This document shows positions 47,265 through 57,202 of a stretch of 64,000 nucleotides of DNA, one piece after another. Source of the stretch: Formosa sp030427735. Its GTDB lineage: Bacteria > Bacteroidota > Bacteroidia > Flavobacteriales > Flavobacteriaceae. Both the position numbers and the translations under genes were made by a program. The stretch covers positions 1-64,000 of the forward strand of contig NZ_CP195158.1 of the NCBI RefSeq assembly GCF_051200825.1. Direction: 5' to 3'. Numbering within the stretch: the stretch's first letter is position 1; each line of letters begins with the position of its first letter. The notes beneath the pieces were generated by a model. That model was not told where the DNA came from. It did no database searches and was given only the letters and a program-made list of their open reading frames with translations.

Positions 47265-48061
47265 TAAAAGTTTGTATTGCTGGCGGAACAGGTTGGGCGG
47301 GTTCTGCCTTGAGTAAAGGGGTTTGTGAGCATCCGGAAATGACTTTGGTATCGGCTTTATCCAGAACCTATAAGGGCAAAAATTTGTCTGACATTTTACA
47401 ACTGGATTCCGAACCGATTCCTGTGTTTGAAGATATTGAAACAGCCTTGTCTGAAACCGATTTTGATGTGCTGGTAGAATATACAAAACCAAATATTGCT
47501 AAAACCAATATTCTGGCTGCTCTTAAAAAAGGAAAGCATGTGGTGGTGGGGACTTCTGGTTTAACCGAAGCCGATTATAAAACGATAGAACAGGAAGCCA
47601 TTAAAAACCATACGTCTGTTTTGGCAGTAGGTAATTTTGCCATTACGGTGGTCTTGCTTCAGAAATTTTCTGAAATGGCGGCCAAATACATCTCCAATTT
47701 CGAGATTATAGATTATGCTCACGAAGATAAAATAGATGCGCCCAGTGGTACTGCCAGAGAATTGGCGTATCGTTTGTCACAAGTTCAAAAACCAAATGTG
47801 TTTGTAGGTGAAGACGAACTTATTGGTGAAGCATCCAGTAGGGGAGCTAAACTCAATGAAGTACAAGTGCATTCGGTGCGATTGCCTGGACACGTTATCT
47901 CTATAGAATCCATTTTCGGACTTAAAGATGAAAAACTATCTATCCGTCACGATTCTGGTGCCAGTGCCGAACCTTATGTAAAAGGTGGTCTATTAGCCAT
48001 AGAAAAAGTAAGTTCGTTTACAGGTTTAAAGCGGGGGTTGGATTCTGTGATGACGTTTTAA
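47261..48061 (+). CDS. dapB: DapB-family dihydrodipicolinate reductase-like enzyme
   Basis: 266 aa. NAD(P)-binding Rossmann start VCIAGGTGWAGSAL (about residues 4-17), the VEYTKP loop and KIDAPSGTA (about 157-165), all DapB-family marks. However, Escherichia coli DapB has HH-x-x-K here with the first His being catalytic; this protein has DYAHEDKIDAPSGTA, so the position four before the Lys is Ala and only the second His is kept. The late GEH motif is also not evident. It is co-operonic with a MarR regulator rather than lysine genes. It may act on another imine or keto substrate; the symbol is by family only. Confidence 0.75.
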   Translation: MIKVCIAGGTGWAGSALSKGVCEHPEMTLVSALSRTYKGKNLSDILQLDSEPIPVFEDIETALSETDFDVLVEYTKPNIAKTNILAALKKGKHVVVGTSGLTEADYKTIEQEAIKNHTSVLAVGNFAITVVLLQKFSEMAAKYISNFEIIDYAHEDKIDAPSGTARELAYRLSQVQKPNVFVGEDELIGEASSRGAKLNEVQVHSVRLPGHVISIESIFGLKDEKLSIRHDSGASAEPYVKGGLLAIEKVSSFTGLKRGLDSVMTF

Positions 48062-48095
48062 CGAAGTACTATGCTTTAATTAGGGAAGGGTTGCA

Positions 48096-49082
48096 TTAAA
48101 AAAGCAATATACGTTCTATAACCCAAAACATGGCGACAGAACCAATACTATACGGTAAAATTCGAGGAATCCAGCCTTTTTTAGGGATAATTGATTTTAT
48201 AAGGTATGAAATGGCGATTACTACTAAAACAAAAAGGATCTGTCCCAGTTCTACGCCTATATTAAATGTAGCCAGAGCTAATGGGATTTCTGTTTGTGGT
48301 AGTCCGATGTCGGTTAAAGCTCCGGCAAATCCAAAGCCGTGGAGTAAGCCAAAACTAAAAGCAACCAACCAAGGTTTTTCGCTGGTGAGTGTCGGTTTCC
48401 CTTGTTGAAGTTTTAGTATTTCTAAGGCTAGAAAAACAATACTTAAAGCGATAACAGCTTCTACAGGAGGGCCAGGTAAACTGGCTAAACCTAAAGCAGA
48501 ACAACTTAAGGTAATACTGTGTGCAAGCGTAAAAGCGGTAATGGTCTTCAATAATTTTTTAAATCCTACGGTTATTATAATTAAGGCCAGAACGAACAAG
48601 AGATGGTCAAAGCCCAGAAGAATATGCTCTATCCCCAAAACAATATAGGTTTTTGCCACTGTCCACTTATTTGGTGCGCTAGGAATAATGACACTGCTTT
48701 TTGTAGGTTGCAAGAGAAAGGTATGATGAGCCTTGTTTAACATACGGATGTCTGCCAGCACATCGATTCCTGTAGTATTGAGGTTGTTAATACTTATTGA
48801 GGTATTACTTAAATTTGTTGCTCCTGTTAGTTTGTAAGTATAGAGGACAAAGGCCTCTAGAATTCTCGGTGCAATGCTTTCGGTTAAGGTAAAATTCTTG
48901 TCAAATTTTGGTTGAATATCCAAAACCTTATCCACAGTACGTGGTACTTTCCAAAGCACGGTGTATTCGTTTTCTGATATTTGATTTATTTGTAAATAGG
49001 CTGGACGAATTTCATGAGCGAATACAGAATTAAACGTGACCCCGAAAAATAGTACTGTAATAATTTTAAAGAGGACTCTCAT
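48096..49082 (-). CDS. HupE/UreJ-family membrane protein
   Basis: 328 aa. Signal peptide ending VFAHEIRPAYL, a periplasmic N-terminal domain (about 20-145), then HupE/UreJ_2-type helices (about 150-325) with LGIEHILLGFDHLLFVLALI, FTLAHSITLS and LLHGFGFAGAL, motifs rich in His and Asp that in related proteins bind nickel or cobalt. Its start overlaps the stop of the isomerase gene by one base, so it is translationally coupled. Role inferred: metal uptake for, or metallation of, the DUF3604 enzyme. Confidence 0.85.
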   Translation of the reverse strand: MRVLFKIITVLFFGVTFNSVFAHEIRPAYLQINQISENEYTVLWKVPRTVDKVLDIQPKFDKNFTLTESIAPRILEAFVLYTYKLTGATNLSNTSISINNLNTTGIDVLADIRMLNKAHHTFLLQPTKSSVIIPSAPNKWTVAKTYIVLGIEHILLGFDHLLFVLALIIITVGFKKLLKTITAFTLAHSITLSCSALGLASLPGPPVEAVIALSIVFLALEILKLQQGKPTLTSEKPWLVAFSFGLLHGFGFAGALTDIGLPQTEIPLALATFNIGVELGQILFVLVVIAISYLIKSIIPKKGWIPRILPYSIGSVAMFWVIERILLF

Positions 49083-49942
49083 TAATTTTGGTAACTTTTT
49101 TTAATGTCTGAAGGTATTTTGTCTGCCGTTAGTTTTACAGGATATTTATCCAGCAAATCTTCGAATACCTTATTCTGCATGTCGAGCTCGGTTTGATATT
49201 GGTATTCCTTTTCAACATAAGGTTTGATCGTTTCGAATTTGGCAATTTCAGACACTTCCTTTTTTGAAATGTACACCAAATGTTGACCAAAACCTGAAGG
49301 AATAGGCCCTACCCATGTATTGATTGGTAAGGAATCTAAAACGGAGGTAAAGTAATCGCCAAACGTTTTATAAATAGATGTGGCTTCACTTTTGTTCCAT
49401 GTATTTGGAATGGATAGTTTTGTTTGGCGCGCTTTAGGAATATCTTGCCCATTATTTAACTGCGTTTTGGTTGTTTCCATTTCGCTTTCAAGATTGTCTT
49501 CATCATTTAAAAATAATACTTGTTTAAAGCTATAGGCTGGTGGCAATATAAACAGGTCTTTGTTTTTGTTGTAAAATGCATTTAAATCATCGTCTGTTGG
49601 CGACTTAATTATGGCATTTAAATCGTTCGACACGGCTTCCATTTTTTGTGACAAACGGCGTTTTACAATAAGGTCGTTATGATCTAAATTCATGGCCAAA
49701 GCTTCTTTGTAAAATACTTCCTGACGCAGATATTGGTCTATAAAAGCTTTTATTTCCTGTTCGTTAGGATCGCGCTGCCATTGTTTTTTCCACAAACTTA
49801 ACAAGTAGTCGTATTCGGTATTGTCAATAACGATACTATTTTCTTCAGCGTTAGAATCTTTATTGGTTAGGTAGTAGTAACCAAAAATTAAGAACCCTAA
49901 GAACAAAAAATGCACTAAGGGTTCCTTAAGTATTTTCTTCAT
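49082..49942 (-). CDS. Membrane-anchored peptidyl-prolyl cis-trans isomerase
   Basis: 286 aa. One N-terminal transmembrane anchor (about 8-26), a SurA/PpiC-like N-terminal helical region (LRQEVFYKEALAMNLDHNDLIVKRRLSQKM) and a parvulin-like domain (about 130-235, ending WVGPIPSGFGQHLVYISKKE). Such proteins help secreted proteins fold. It lies between the DUF3604 gene (9-base gap) and HupE, an arrangement repeated in other bacteria to my knowledge, so it may serve the DUF3604 lipoprotein specifically. Confidence 0.82.
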   Translation of the reverse strand: MKKILKEPLVHFLFLGFLIFGYYYLTNKDSNAEENSIVIDNTEYDYLLSLWKKQWQRDPNEQEIKAFIDQYLRQEVFYKEALAMNLDHNDLIVKRRLSQKMEAVSNDLNAIIKSPTDDDLNAFYNKNKDLFILPPAYSFKQVLFLNDEDNLESEMETTKTQLNNGQDIPKARQTKLSIPNTWNKSEATSIYKTFGDYFTSVLDSLPINTWVGPIPSGFGQHLVYISKKEVSEIAKFETIKPYVEKEYQYQTELDMQNKVFEDLLDKYPVKLTADKIPSDIKKSYQN

Positions 49943-49951
49943 AAATTGATT

Positions 49952-51799
49952 TTATAGCTTGTTTTCAATCCAAATTGGGGAAGCCCAAGCGCGTTCTTGA
50001 ATTGTTTTTTTTGTGTCGTCTGGATATTTAACTCTGGGGTTTCTAATTTCATCAAATAAGTTATAACGTCCCGTTGGCAGTTGTATAACTCTTACATAAT
50101 AATACGCATTTTGAGTGGGATTAAATTCTGGATCTTTCCAAACAGCCATTAATTCGGGGTCGCCCTTTTCTTTATTGAATTCACCTGTTTTTAAATCCAC
50201 AGGAGCATCTATAGGCGTTACGGTTCCGTCTGATTTTAATCGGTCGTCCGAGGCGGCGACGTTGTAAATCTTATCTTTCATTTCGCCGTTTTCCACCCAT
50301 CCTTTAATAATTTGAATACGGTCTAAATTTGGTCCGATAGGATCTTTAATGGCCCAAACCATAAAATCTGGAGACTCAGAGCCTTCGTAATTTTGTCCCA
50401 TAGGCACACCTTTTTCGTAACCGTCTTTTACCATAGTTTCGTAAGAATCATAATTAGTGCTATATCCGTTACCAGCAAAAAAGCGAACTTTTATTCTTGG
50501 TCCTGAGGTAGCGAAAGATTCACGGTTGTGCATGCCGTCCCAAATCGCTTCTCGGGTGTTAGACGTTGCCCAGACGCCAGTTAAACCTCCGGGGTTCATG
50601 TCTCGGTTGTACATCTCACCATCTTGTTCGTTTTTAGAACGTCCTTCGGCAGTTTCATCGGCCATGCCGTGATGACCAACATAATTAAATTCTTCAACAT
50701 TAGACATCACGCCATTATGACTATCGGTTCCGCCTACAAATCCATATTTAAACGGGTTGATGCCTAATTCTTCATAATATTTAACACCTCGGGTTAAACC
50801 GTAACGTACAAAGTTGTGCTTTTCGAAAACTCTTCCAAAGTATTTTTGAAGGGAAACAGCATTTTCAAAATCGGCAAATTCATCGTTTGGCCAAAACTGT
50901 GGTACAACCTCAGAATTTCCTTTGGTTTGCATCATTTCCAGGTTTCTTTCAAAATGTTGTCTTGTTTTTGCATAGGTTTCATCAATCGGCTTGTTGTTCA
51001 TGGCAACTTCTGGAAATAGCATTCCTTTACTTTCGTTGGAGTTATGCGGGTTACAGAAAACCTTAATGCCTTTGGCTTCTTGAATTTTCATCCAATCCCA
51101 TAATTCTTGAGGTGACGGCCCTTCGTTAGCAGAAAATGGCATGTCCGGTAGATTGGTGTCTCTAAAGAATACATTTCTGTGAAGGTTTGCGGTATTGGGT
51201 GCCGAACTCCACTCGTAAGCATGAATGGTTGTAAATTTTCCGGGTTTATAATGTTTTTCAGTAGCATCGATATTTACCTTCCATTGCGATTTTACGGCAT
51301 CATAACCTTGCCAGAAATCGGGATGCGCATTGCCTCCAGCCAAAGCATCTAATACATATTTTTTATAAACTGTAAGGGCTGTGGCTAAATCAGGAGCTTC
51401 CCGCATTGCTTTTGCCGCTTCACTGTCATAACCTGGAGCATCTGGATTCATTAGCGAGTAAGCTTCACCCAGAAACTCGGCGTGGTCGGTTACTGCAGCC
51501 CAATCCAATGGCCGGTTAATGGTGTGAGGTTTTCCGTTAACCATCACTTCTGCACCTTGAGCAAAACGATAGGCATCGTCAGGAGTTAATCTGGTGCCTG
51601 CAATAAAGGCATCCATAGATGCAGCTGTGTGCAAGTGTTGCTCGCCAAAATAGGCTTCTTTTAATGGGTTGCTAGGAATATTAGCAGCCATGTCTATTTC
51701 TTCGGTGGTGGTGTTGGTTTCAACAGGGGTTTCTTTTGGACTGTCTTTGCAGCCTGCAAATAATAGAAGACTCGTAATGGTTAATAGCAGTGGTCTCAT
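49952..51799 (-). CDS. DUF3604 lipoprotein with PHP-like metal motifs
   Basis: 615 aa, lipobox FAGC (Cys17). PHP-like metal-binding pattern in order: FGEQHLHTAASMDAF (His55, His57), VTDHAEFLGEA (about 108), IHAYEWSS (about 190), FCNPHNSNES (about 250) and GTDSHNG (about 380). These suggest a metal-dependent hydrolase, though DUF3604 has no proven reaction that I know of. It starts the operon with a peptidyl-prolyl isomerase and a HupE-like protein. It sits next to sulfatase genes, as the DUF1254 proteins do. Confidence 0.85.
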   Translation of the reverse strand: MRPLLLTITSLLLFAGCKDSPKETPVETNTTTEEIDMAANIPSNPLKEAYFGEQHLHTAASMDAFIAGTRLTPDDAYRFAQGAEVMVNGKPHTINRPLDWAAVTDHAEFLGEAYSLMNPDAPGYDSEAAKAMREAPDLATALTVYKKYVLDALAGGNAHPDFWQGYDAVKSQWKVNIDATEKHYKPGKFTTIHAYEWSSAPNTANLHRNVFFRDTNLPDMPFSANEGPSPQELWDWMKIQEAKGIKVFCNPHNSNESKGMLFPEVAMNNKPIDETYAKTRQHFERNLEMMQTKGNSEVVPQFWPNDEFADFENAVSLQKYFGRVFEKHNFVRYGLTRGVKYYEELGINPFKYGFVGGTDSHNGVMSNVEEFNYVGHHGMADETAEGRSKNEQDGEMYNRDMNPGGLTGVWATSNTREAIWDGMHNRESFATSGPRIKVRFFAGNGYSTNYDSYETMVKDGYEKGVPMGQNYEGSESPDFMVWAIKDPIGPNLDRIQIIKGWVENGEMKDKIYNVAASDDRLKSDGTVTPIDAPVDLKTGEFNKEKGDPELMAVWKDPEFNPTQNAYYYVRVIQLPTGRYNLFDEIRNPRVKYPDDTKKTIQERAWASPIWIENKL

Positions 51800-51953
51800 A
51801 ATATTGATGGTTTTCCGTTAAATAAAAATAAACGTAGGTTGTTTATGGTCGTACTAAAGGTAAGGTTTTTCCTTGAGAATTTTCAGTATAATTTACTGTA
51901 AATATGGGTGTTGTGGTTTTAAAACCGATACTTTTAAATTGATAATACAAAAA

Positions 51954-51985
51954 AAGCTGGTTCCGAAATATCGAAACCAGCTTTC
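51954..51985 (-). terminator. Terminator of second sulfatase gene
   Basis: Stem AAAGCTGGTT / AACCAGCTTT with a 12-base loop, 24 bases after the stop of the gene ending at 52009, followed by a T run on the minus strand. Confidence 0.85.
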
Positions 51986-52008
51986 AAAACCTTGAAGGTT
52001 TATTTAAA

Positions 52009-54462
52009 TTACTGAACCATCATTGCTCTTCTGGCTTCTGCTTCCAAATTAACATAAGGTTCTCCTTCTACAGAAACGCCGACACCTTGAATGGTACCAC
52101 CTTCAAATTCTCCCAGTGATTTATATAAGTTACTTACGTTGTCTCCACTATCGTAACCGACACACAAACCGTCTCCAGATAAGGTAAACTTCGCTGGTTG
52201 GGTACGCATTGGACCTTCTGCAACAACCTCTTCATCAATATACAATTTCATACTTCCAATAGACTCACCGTATTCGCCAGCTTTTTCTCTATTGAATTCC
52301 ATTCCTAAGGTATATTTTCCTGGTTTTAAAGTTTTATTAGAGATGTAAACTTGCTCTGGTTTTATACCTAAGAAATTATACACATAATATAATTTTTTGT
52401 CTTTAATGAAAAGCGCATGACCACCAAAACGAGAACCGTGTGCAAATAATACACCATGTGCATTAGGATCGGTAATCTCGACATTGGCTAAAATTTTATA
52501 ATCGCGACCACGAACATTTACCGCCACCCCTTCTGGTACCGGAGCCGTGTTTGGATAATACACGTAACGATCTTTTGGCTTTTCTTGCGATGGTCTTTCT
52601 GTTCCTAAAATTTCGGCAGCACTTCTATCATCTAGCGGTAACACCTTATTTATTTCGGCTTGTTTGAACCATTCATCTATTAACTCTTGAAGTTTTTCAG
52701 GATGCTCTTCAGCTAAATTGTTGGTTTCCGAACGATCTTCAGCAACATTATAAAGTTCCCAAACATCTTCATCAAAATGACCTTTTCCGCTAATAGGCGC
52801 ATGAACAGCAGCCGCTTTCCAACCGTCTTTCCAAATCCCTCTAGTTCCTAACATAGCGTAATATTGTACGTGTTTTTCGGTTGGTGCATCTGGTGCAGCA
52901 TCAAAAGTATAAGCCATAGACACCCCTGATAAAGGCGTTTGTTTAACACCGTTGTAAACTTCTGGCATTTCGATACCACAAGCTTCCAGTAAGGTAGGAA
53001 CGATATCTACCGAGTGGTGATATTGGTGACGGATTTCACCTTTGGCTTTAATACCCTTAGGCCAAGAAATGATTAAAGGATCGTTAGTTCCTCCTGCATA
53101 TTGCGAATAACGCTTAAACATTTTAAACGGAGCCGAGAAACCAGCAGCCCATCCTGTTGGGAAGTGATTGTAAGTATCTGGACCACCTAAAACCTCTAAA
53201 TATTTTAAGTTTTCTTCCATGCTATCTGGATAACCGTTAAAGAATTTGTTTTCGTTTACAGATCCGTTTGGACTTCCTTCTCCCGAAGCACCGTTATCGG
53301 CAGCATACAATACGATGGTGTTTTCCAACTGTCCAGTTTCTTCTAAATAATCGATAATACGTCCAACTTGCGCATCGGTATATTCCGAGAATCCTGCATA
53401 AACTTCAGCCATTCTAGAGAATAATTTTTTCTCGTCGGCAGTAAGTTCATCCCACGGACGTACATAATCTGCTGGGTTGGCCATATTTTCTGGTATCGGA
53501 TTAAAGTCGGCCATACCTGTATCTTCTGGTAAAATACCTTTTTCTTTCATACGGGCAACAACCCACGTTCTGTAAGCATCGTAACCGTCGTCAAACTTTC
53601 CTTTGTATTTCGCTGTGTATTCTGCAGGCGAATGGTGTGGTGCATGGTTGGCACCTGGGTTAAACCACATGTAGAATGGCTTAGATGGGTTGGTCGCATT
53701 TTTATCACGCAACATGGTGATGGCTTGATCTGCTAAATCTTTAGACAAGTGATAACCTTCTTCAGGTGTTGCTGGTGCTTCAATAAATTGGTTGTCCATT
53801 ACTAAATCTGGATACCAGTTATTGGTTTCACCTCCTAAGAATCCGTAAAAACGGTCAAATCCAATTTGCGTTGGCCATTCGCTACGACTTGCTCCAGGAG
53901 CGATGTCTTGTTCTGGCACGTTGTGGTTTTTACCAATCCAAAACGTGCTATAACCATTATCGCGCATAATTTGAGCAAATGGTGCACAATCTTTTGGAAC
54001 ACGACCATTAGAACCTGGATATCCATCAGCAGTTTCAGTAATGGAAGCCATACCATTTAAGTGGTGATTTCTACCTGTTAAAATGGTAGAACGCGTTGGC
54101 GAACATAAAGCGGTAGTATGCCACTGCGTATAGGTTAAACCATTTGCGGCTAACTTATCCAAAGTTGGCATGTTAATACGCCCCCCATAAGGCGACTAAG
54201 CTCCTAAGCCTGTATCGTCGTAAAGGACAAATAAAATGTTTGGCGCTCCTTCTGGAGCCGATTTTGGTGTGTACGCGGACCAATCGGATTGTGAATCGCG
54301 AATGTCTAAGGCAATTTTACCTTTAAACCCGTCGGGTTGTTGGATATCGCTGGAACTTTGGGCTGTATTTTCAGAAGAACTCGACTGGTTACAGGACTGA
54401 AAGAACCCCAATCCTACTACCAATAAGGCTGGCATAAGATACGGTGTAAAACGTTTTTTCAT
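52009..54462 (-). pseudogene. Arylsulfatase (S1 family) interrupted by one in-frame TAG
   Basis: Two pieces in the same frame: an 88-codon start (signal peptide, lipobox QSC with Cys24, metal-binding LYDDTGLGA, Asp82-Asp83) and a 720-codon rest (CSPTRSTILTGR, formylglycine Cys at about 120; FWIGKNHN; WFNPGANHAPHH; ADNGASG). They are separated by one TAG at 54196-54198 followed by SPYGGRIN. Related sulfatases read ...AWSPYGGRIN there, so TAG probably replaces Trp TGG, a single-base nonsense change. No frameshift is needed. The rest is well preserved, so the mutation is recent, or a sequencing error. Translation from the ATG at 54171 would miss both signal peptide and two metal ligands. Confidence 0.85.
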
Positions 54463-54644
54463 GATTAATAGGTTAATTTATAGTGTTTTATATGAAAAAT
54501 TGAACTGTGAAGTTAATAAATAATTCTAATAGTTTAGGTGTTTATTTTAAATATTGTAGGTAAATAAGCACATAAAATATTATTTTCATTAAAATTAAAT
54601 GATATTGTAACTGCATAGTAAGCAGGAGGTTTTGGTTTATAGTG

Positions 54645-56432
54645 CTAAATAATATAATGCACTTTATCAGATGGTTGTAATTGATAACCAAAACGAAAGA
54701 TGTGTTTTTCGCCCGAAACTTGTTCTATAATTAGCGGTAAAACTTCGGTGGTTGTGGTCTGGTTTTTAATCCAAGATCTGCTGCTGGTTGCTTGGGTAAT
54801 GGTATCGGTTTTTAGCGTGTAGGTTTTGTTTGTAATGGTTTTAAACCAATATTCTACATCTATACCCGAAGCAAACAAACTGGTCGTGTGCGAAAGTTCT
54901 AAAATATCTATGCCGGCCATATAATTGGCTCGAGATAATAGTACGTGGGTATTAGGTACTTGAAAGGTTTCGCTGGCCAATTGTGCTGCTAAAATATTAA
55001 CTTCGGTATTGGGAGTGGCGGCAACAAACGTGGCTATCGTATCGGCTCCGGTTTCGGCCAGGGTGTCTTCCTTTAAAGCATTACCGTAAAAACAATCAAA
55101 GCCCAAATTAGAGGTGTGTTGTACGACGTCTTGGTTGGCATCAATAAACGTAATTGGCGTGTCTTTTTGTAATTGTTCGGCAATCAATAAGCTTATGGGG
55201 TTGGCGCCAAGAAACAACAGCCCTTCACGTTTATTCATAACAACTAATTCCCCGCGTCGTTTTAACCAATCGGTTGTCCATTTTAGTAAAAAAGGAACAG
55301 TCATCGTGGTTAATATGGCCATAAAAACCAACACCGAAAAAATGGTTTGGTCTATAATACCCATTTCTAAACCGATGCCGGCAATAATAATTTCCACAGC
55401 ACCGCGGCCATTCATTCCTGCACCAACAGTTATACCCTCTCTCCAGCTTAGCCCTGTGGGTAGATAGAATAGGGCTGTGCCTAGAATTTTTCCAATAATA
55501 GCCATGGCAATAACGGTTAAAAGTAGTGGTAAATCGGTGCGAAAAACGTCCAGATTAACCATAAATCCTGCCGAAACAAAAAAGACGGGAGCTAAAAAAC
55601 CGATAGATACATCGTAAAATGCTTTATGGACTTCTTTAGAAATATTTTTTGGAAATAAATTGTCCTTGATGAATAACCCTGCCATAAATGCCCCTAAAAT
55701 ACTATGCATACCTGCGAGTTCGGCCAGTTCGGCGTAAGCTAAGGCTACAATAATAATAATGGTAAAAAAGAAGGTGCTACTCGTATTTTTTAATTTTGAA
55801 AGATACTTGCCTAGTTTGGGTAATACATAAATACCAATAAGTATGGTTACTGCAAAAAAGGCTATGGCTTTTAAAGCCACAGGAATAAGTTCGGCCGCAT
55901 TAAATTCGCCCATGGCGGCAACACTTAAAATACCAGCAAAAATGAGTAGCGCCAATGTATCCGAAATTAAGGCTCCAGCCATAAGTACATAAGCCACTCG
56001 GGTATTTAGTAATTTTAAGTCTACAAGTATTCGACTTTTGGTAGCTAACGAGGTTACCCCAACGGCCATACCCACAAACAAGCCTGCCATGGCATTGCCA
56101 CCAAAAAATATGGTAGTATAATAGCCTAAAATAAACGGCACGACAAAACCACCAATAGAGGCCATAAGCCCAGGCCAAGAGGCTTTTTTTAAATCTTTAA
56201 AATCTATTTCTATGCCTATATAAACCATTAAAAGCATAATACCAACTTCGGCTAGGACTTTAATGGTTTCGGTGTATTCTAAAAAACCTAATAAACCAGG
56301 GCCTAAAATAATACCAATAACCAATTCACCTAAAATAGACGGATAGCCTACCCGACGCGCTGCAGCGCCACCAATCCATGCTGCTAACAGCACACATAAT
56401 AAATTGAGAATGTTTAAGTTGAAGGCTTCCAT
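54645..56432 (-). CDS. Cation:proton antiporter (CPA2/KefB-like) with RCK domain
   Basis: 595 aa. About 11-12 transmembrane helices with the Na/H exchanger start (YPSILGELVIGIILGPGLLGFLEYTE) and, after about residue 390, a TrkA-N/RCK-like cytoplasmic domain (LLFLGANPISLLIAEQL, DANQDVVQHTSNLGFDCFYGNAL). Moves K+ or Na+ against H+ across the inner membrane. It is a single gene between the sulfatase and a VOC gene; no linked regulator is seen. Confidence 0.9.
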   Translation of the reverse strand: MEAFNLNILNLLCVLLAAWIGGAAARRVGYPSILGELVIGIILGPGLLGFLEYTETIKVLAEVGIMLLMVYIGIEIDFKDLKKASWPGLMASIGGFVVPFILGYYTTIFFGGNAMAGLFVGMAVGVTSLATKSRILVDLKLLNTRVAYVLMAGALISDTLALLIFAGILSVAAMGEFNAAELIPVALKAIAFFAVTILIGIYVLPKLGKYLSKLKNTSSTFFFTIIIIVALAYAELAELAGMHSILGAFMAGLFIKDNLFPKNISKEVHKAFYDVSIGFLAPVFFVSAGFMVNLDVFRTDLPLLLTVIAMAIIGKILGTALFYLPTGLSWREGITVGAGMNGRGAVEIIIAGIGLEMGIIDQTIFSVLVFMAILTTMTVPFLLKWTTDWLKRRGELVVMNKREGLLFLGANPISLLIAEQLQKDTPITFIDANQDVVQHTSNLGFDCFYGNALKEDTLAETGADTIATFVAATPNTEVNILAAQLASETFQVPNTHVLLSRANYMAGIDILELSHTTSLFASGIDVEYWFKTITNKTYTLKTDTITQATSSRSWIKNQTTTTEVLPLIIEQVSGEKHIFRFGYQLQPSDKVHYII

Positions 56433-56815
56433 AGTCTGTTAAAAATAGCGTTTTTTTTAATATGAATCTATTAAAATACGCTAAACATCTGTGAAATTTC
56501 AAGTGTTAATATGTTGTTATTCAGTAAGGTGTGAAGGTCTTGTTAGGATTGCTTTATGGACTGTTTAATCAGATTTTAACGCCGTTTTCAATAAGGTTCA
56601 AGCAGATGTTATACTGAGTTTATGCTGACTTATAGTTATTGCTGATGCGTATAGAAACAACTTCAAATATTGAATGATAGTCTTAAAACGGATTGCTGAG
56701 GTTTATTTTTTTGTTGGGTTTGCGCATGTAGCTGGGTTAGGCGAGTTCTCTGTATTTAAAATCTTTTGTACTCCTAACAATTCGCTTACCTTTGGTATAT
56801 AAAAATTTGACATCT
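56433..56815. other. Divergent intergenic region
   Basis: A 383-base gap between antiporter (minus) and VOC gene (plus). It contains the VOC promoter at 56765-56794 and an 18-base sequence TTAAAATACGCTAAACAT at 56471-56488 that occurs again at 46474-46491. No gene or RNA was recognised in the rest. Confidence 0.55.
56765..56794 (+). promoter_or_regulatory. Bacteroidota-type promoter of the VOC gene
   Basis: TTTG at 56765-56768 and TACCTTTG at 56787-56794, separated by 18 bases, match the -33 TTTG and -7 TAnnTTTG elements. The next ATG is at 56816, leaving a short leader. Confidence 0.65.
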
Positions 56816-57202
56816 ATGTTAGCTTTCGAACATTTCGCACTCAACGTCACCGATCCTAAAGCCATTAGCGATTGGTATTGCACACATCTTAAAATGAAAA
56901 AAGTTTTGGAAAATGATACGCCGCCATTCATGACCTTTCTGGCAGATAGCACCAATAGGGTTGTGGTAGAGCTGTATTATCAGCCTTCTAAACCCATTAC
57001 CGATTTTAGTAAAGAGCATCAATTAACCTTTCATTTTGCATTCGAAACACCCAATGCACAGGCAGATAAAGCACGTTTGTTGGAGGCTGGCGCCACTTTT
57101 ATAGAACAACAACAACCAGGTGAAGGGACTCATTTGGTCATGTTACGCGATCCTTGGGGCTTGCCGCTTCAATTATGCCAAAGAGCAAAGAAATTGGTTT
57201 AA
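56816..57202 (+). CDS. VOC/glyoxalase-family protein
   Basis: 128 aa from the ATG at 56816; a TTG at 56792 lies in the -7 element and is rejected. Begins FEHFALNVTDPKAISDWY, followed by a beta-alpha-beta-beta-beta module and a second half ending HLVMLRDPWGLPLQLCQRAK: the VOC (glyoxalase/bleomycin-resistance) fold. His in EHFALNV, Glu in VVELYYQ and the late His/Gln could bind metal. Substrate unknown. Its end overlaps the convergent esterase gene by four bases. Confidence 0.82.
   Translation: MLAFEHFALNVTDPKAISDWYCTHLKMKKVLENDTPPFMTFLADSTNRVVVELYYQPSKPITDFSKEHQLTFHFAFETPNAQADKARLLEAGATFIEQQQPGEGTHLVMLRDPWGLPLQLCQRAKKLV

Noticed and set aside
54196..54198. TAG as a recoded amino acid (pyrrolysine)
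   Set aside because: No sign of such a system in the window, and other genes here end normally at TAG/TAA/TGA; a nonsense change of TGG is simpler.
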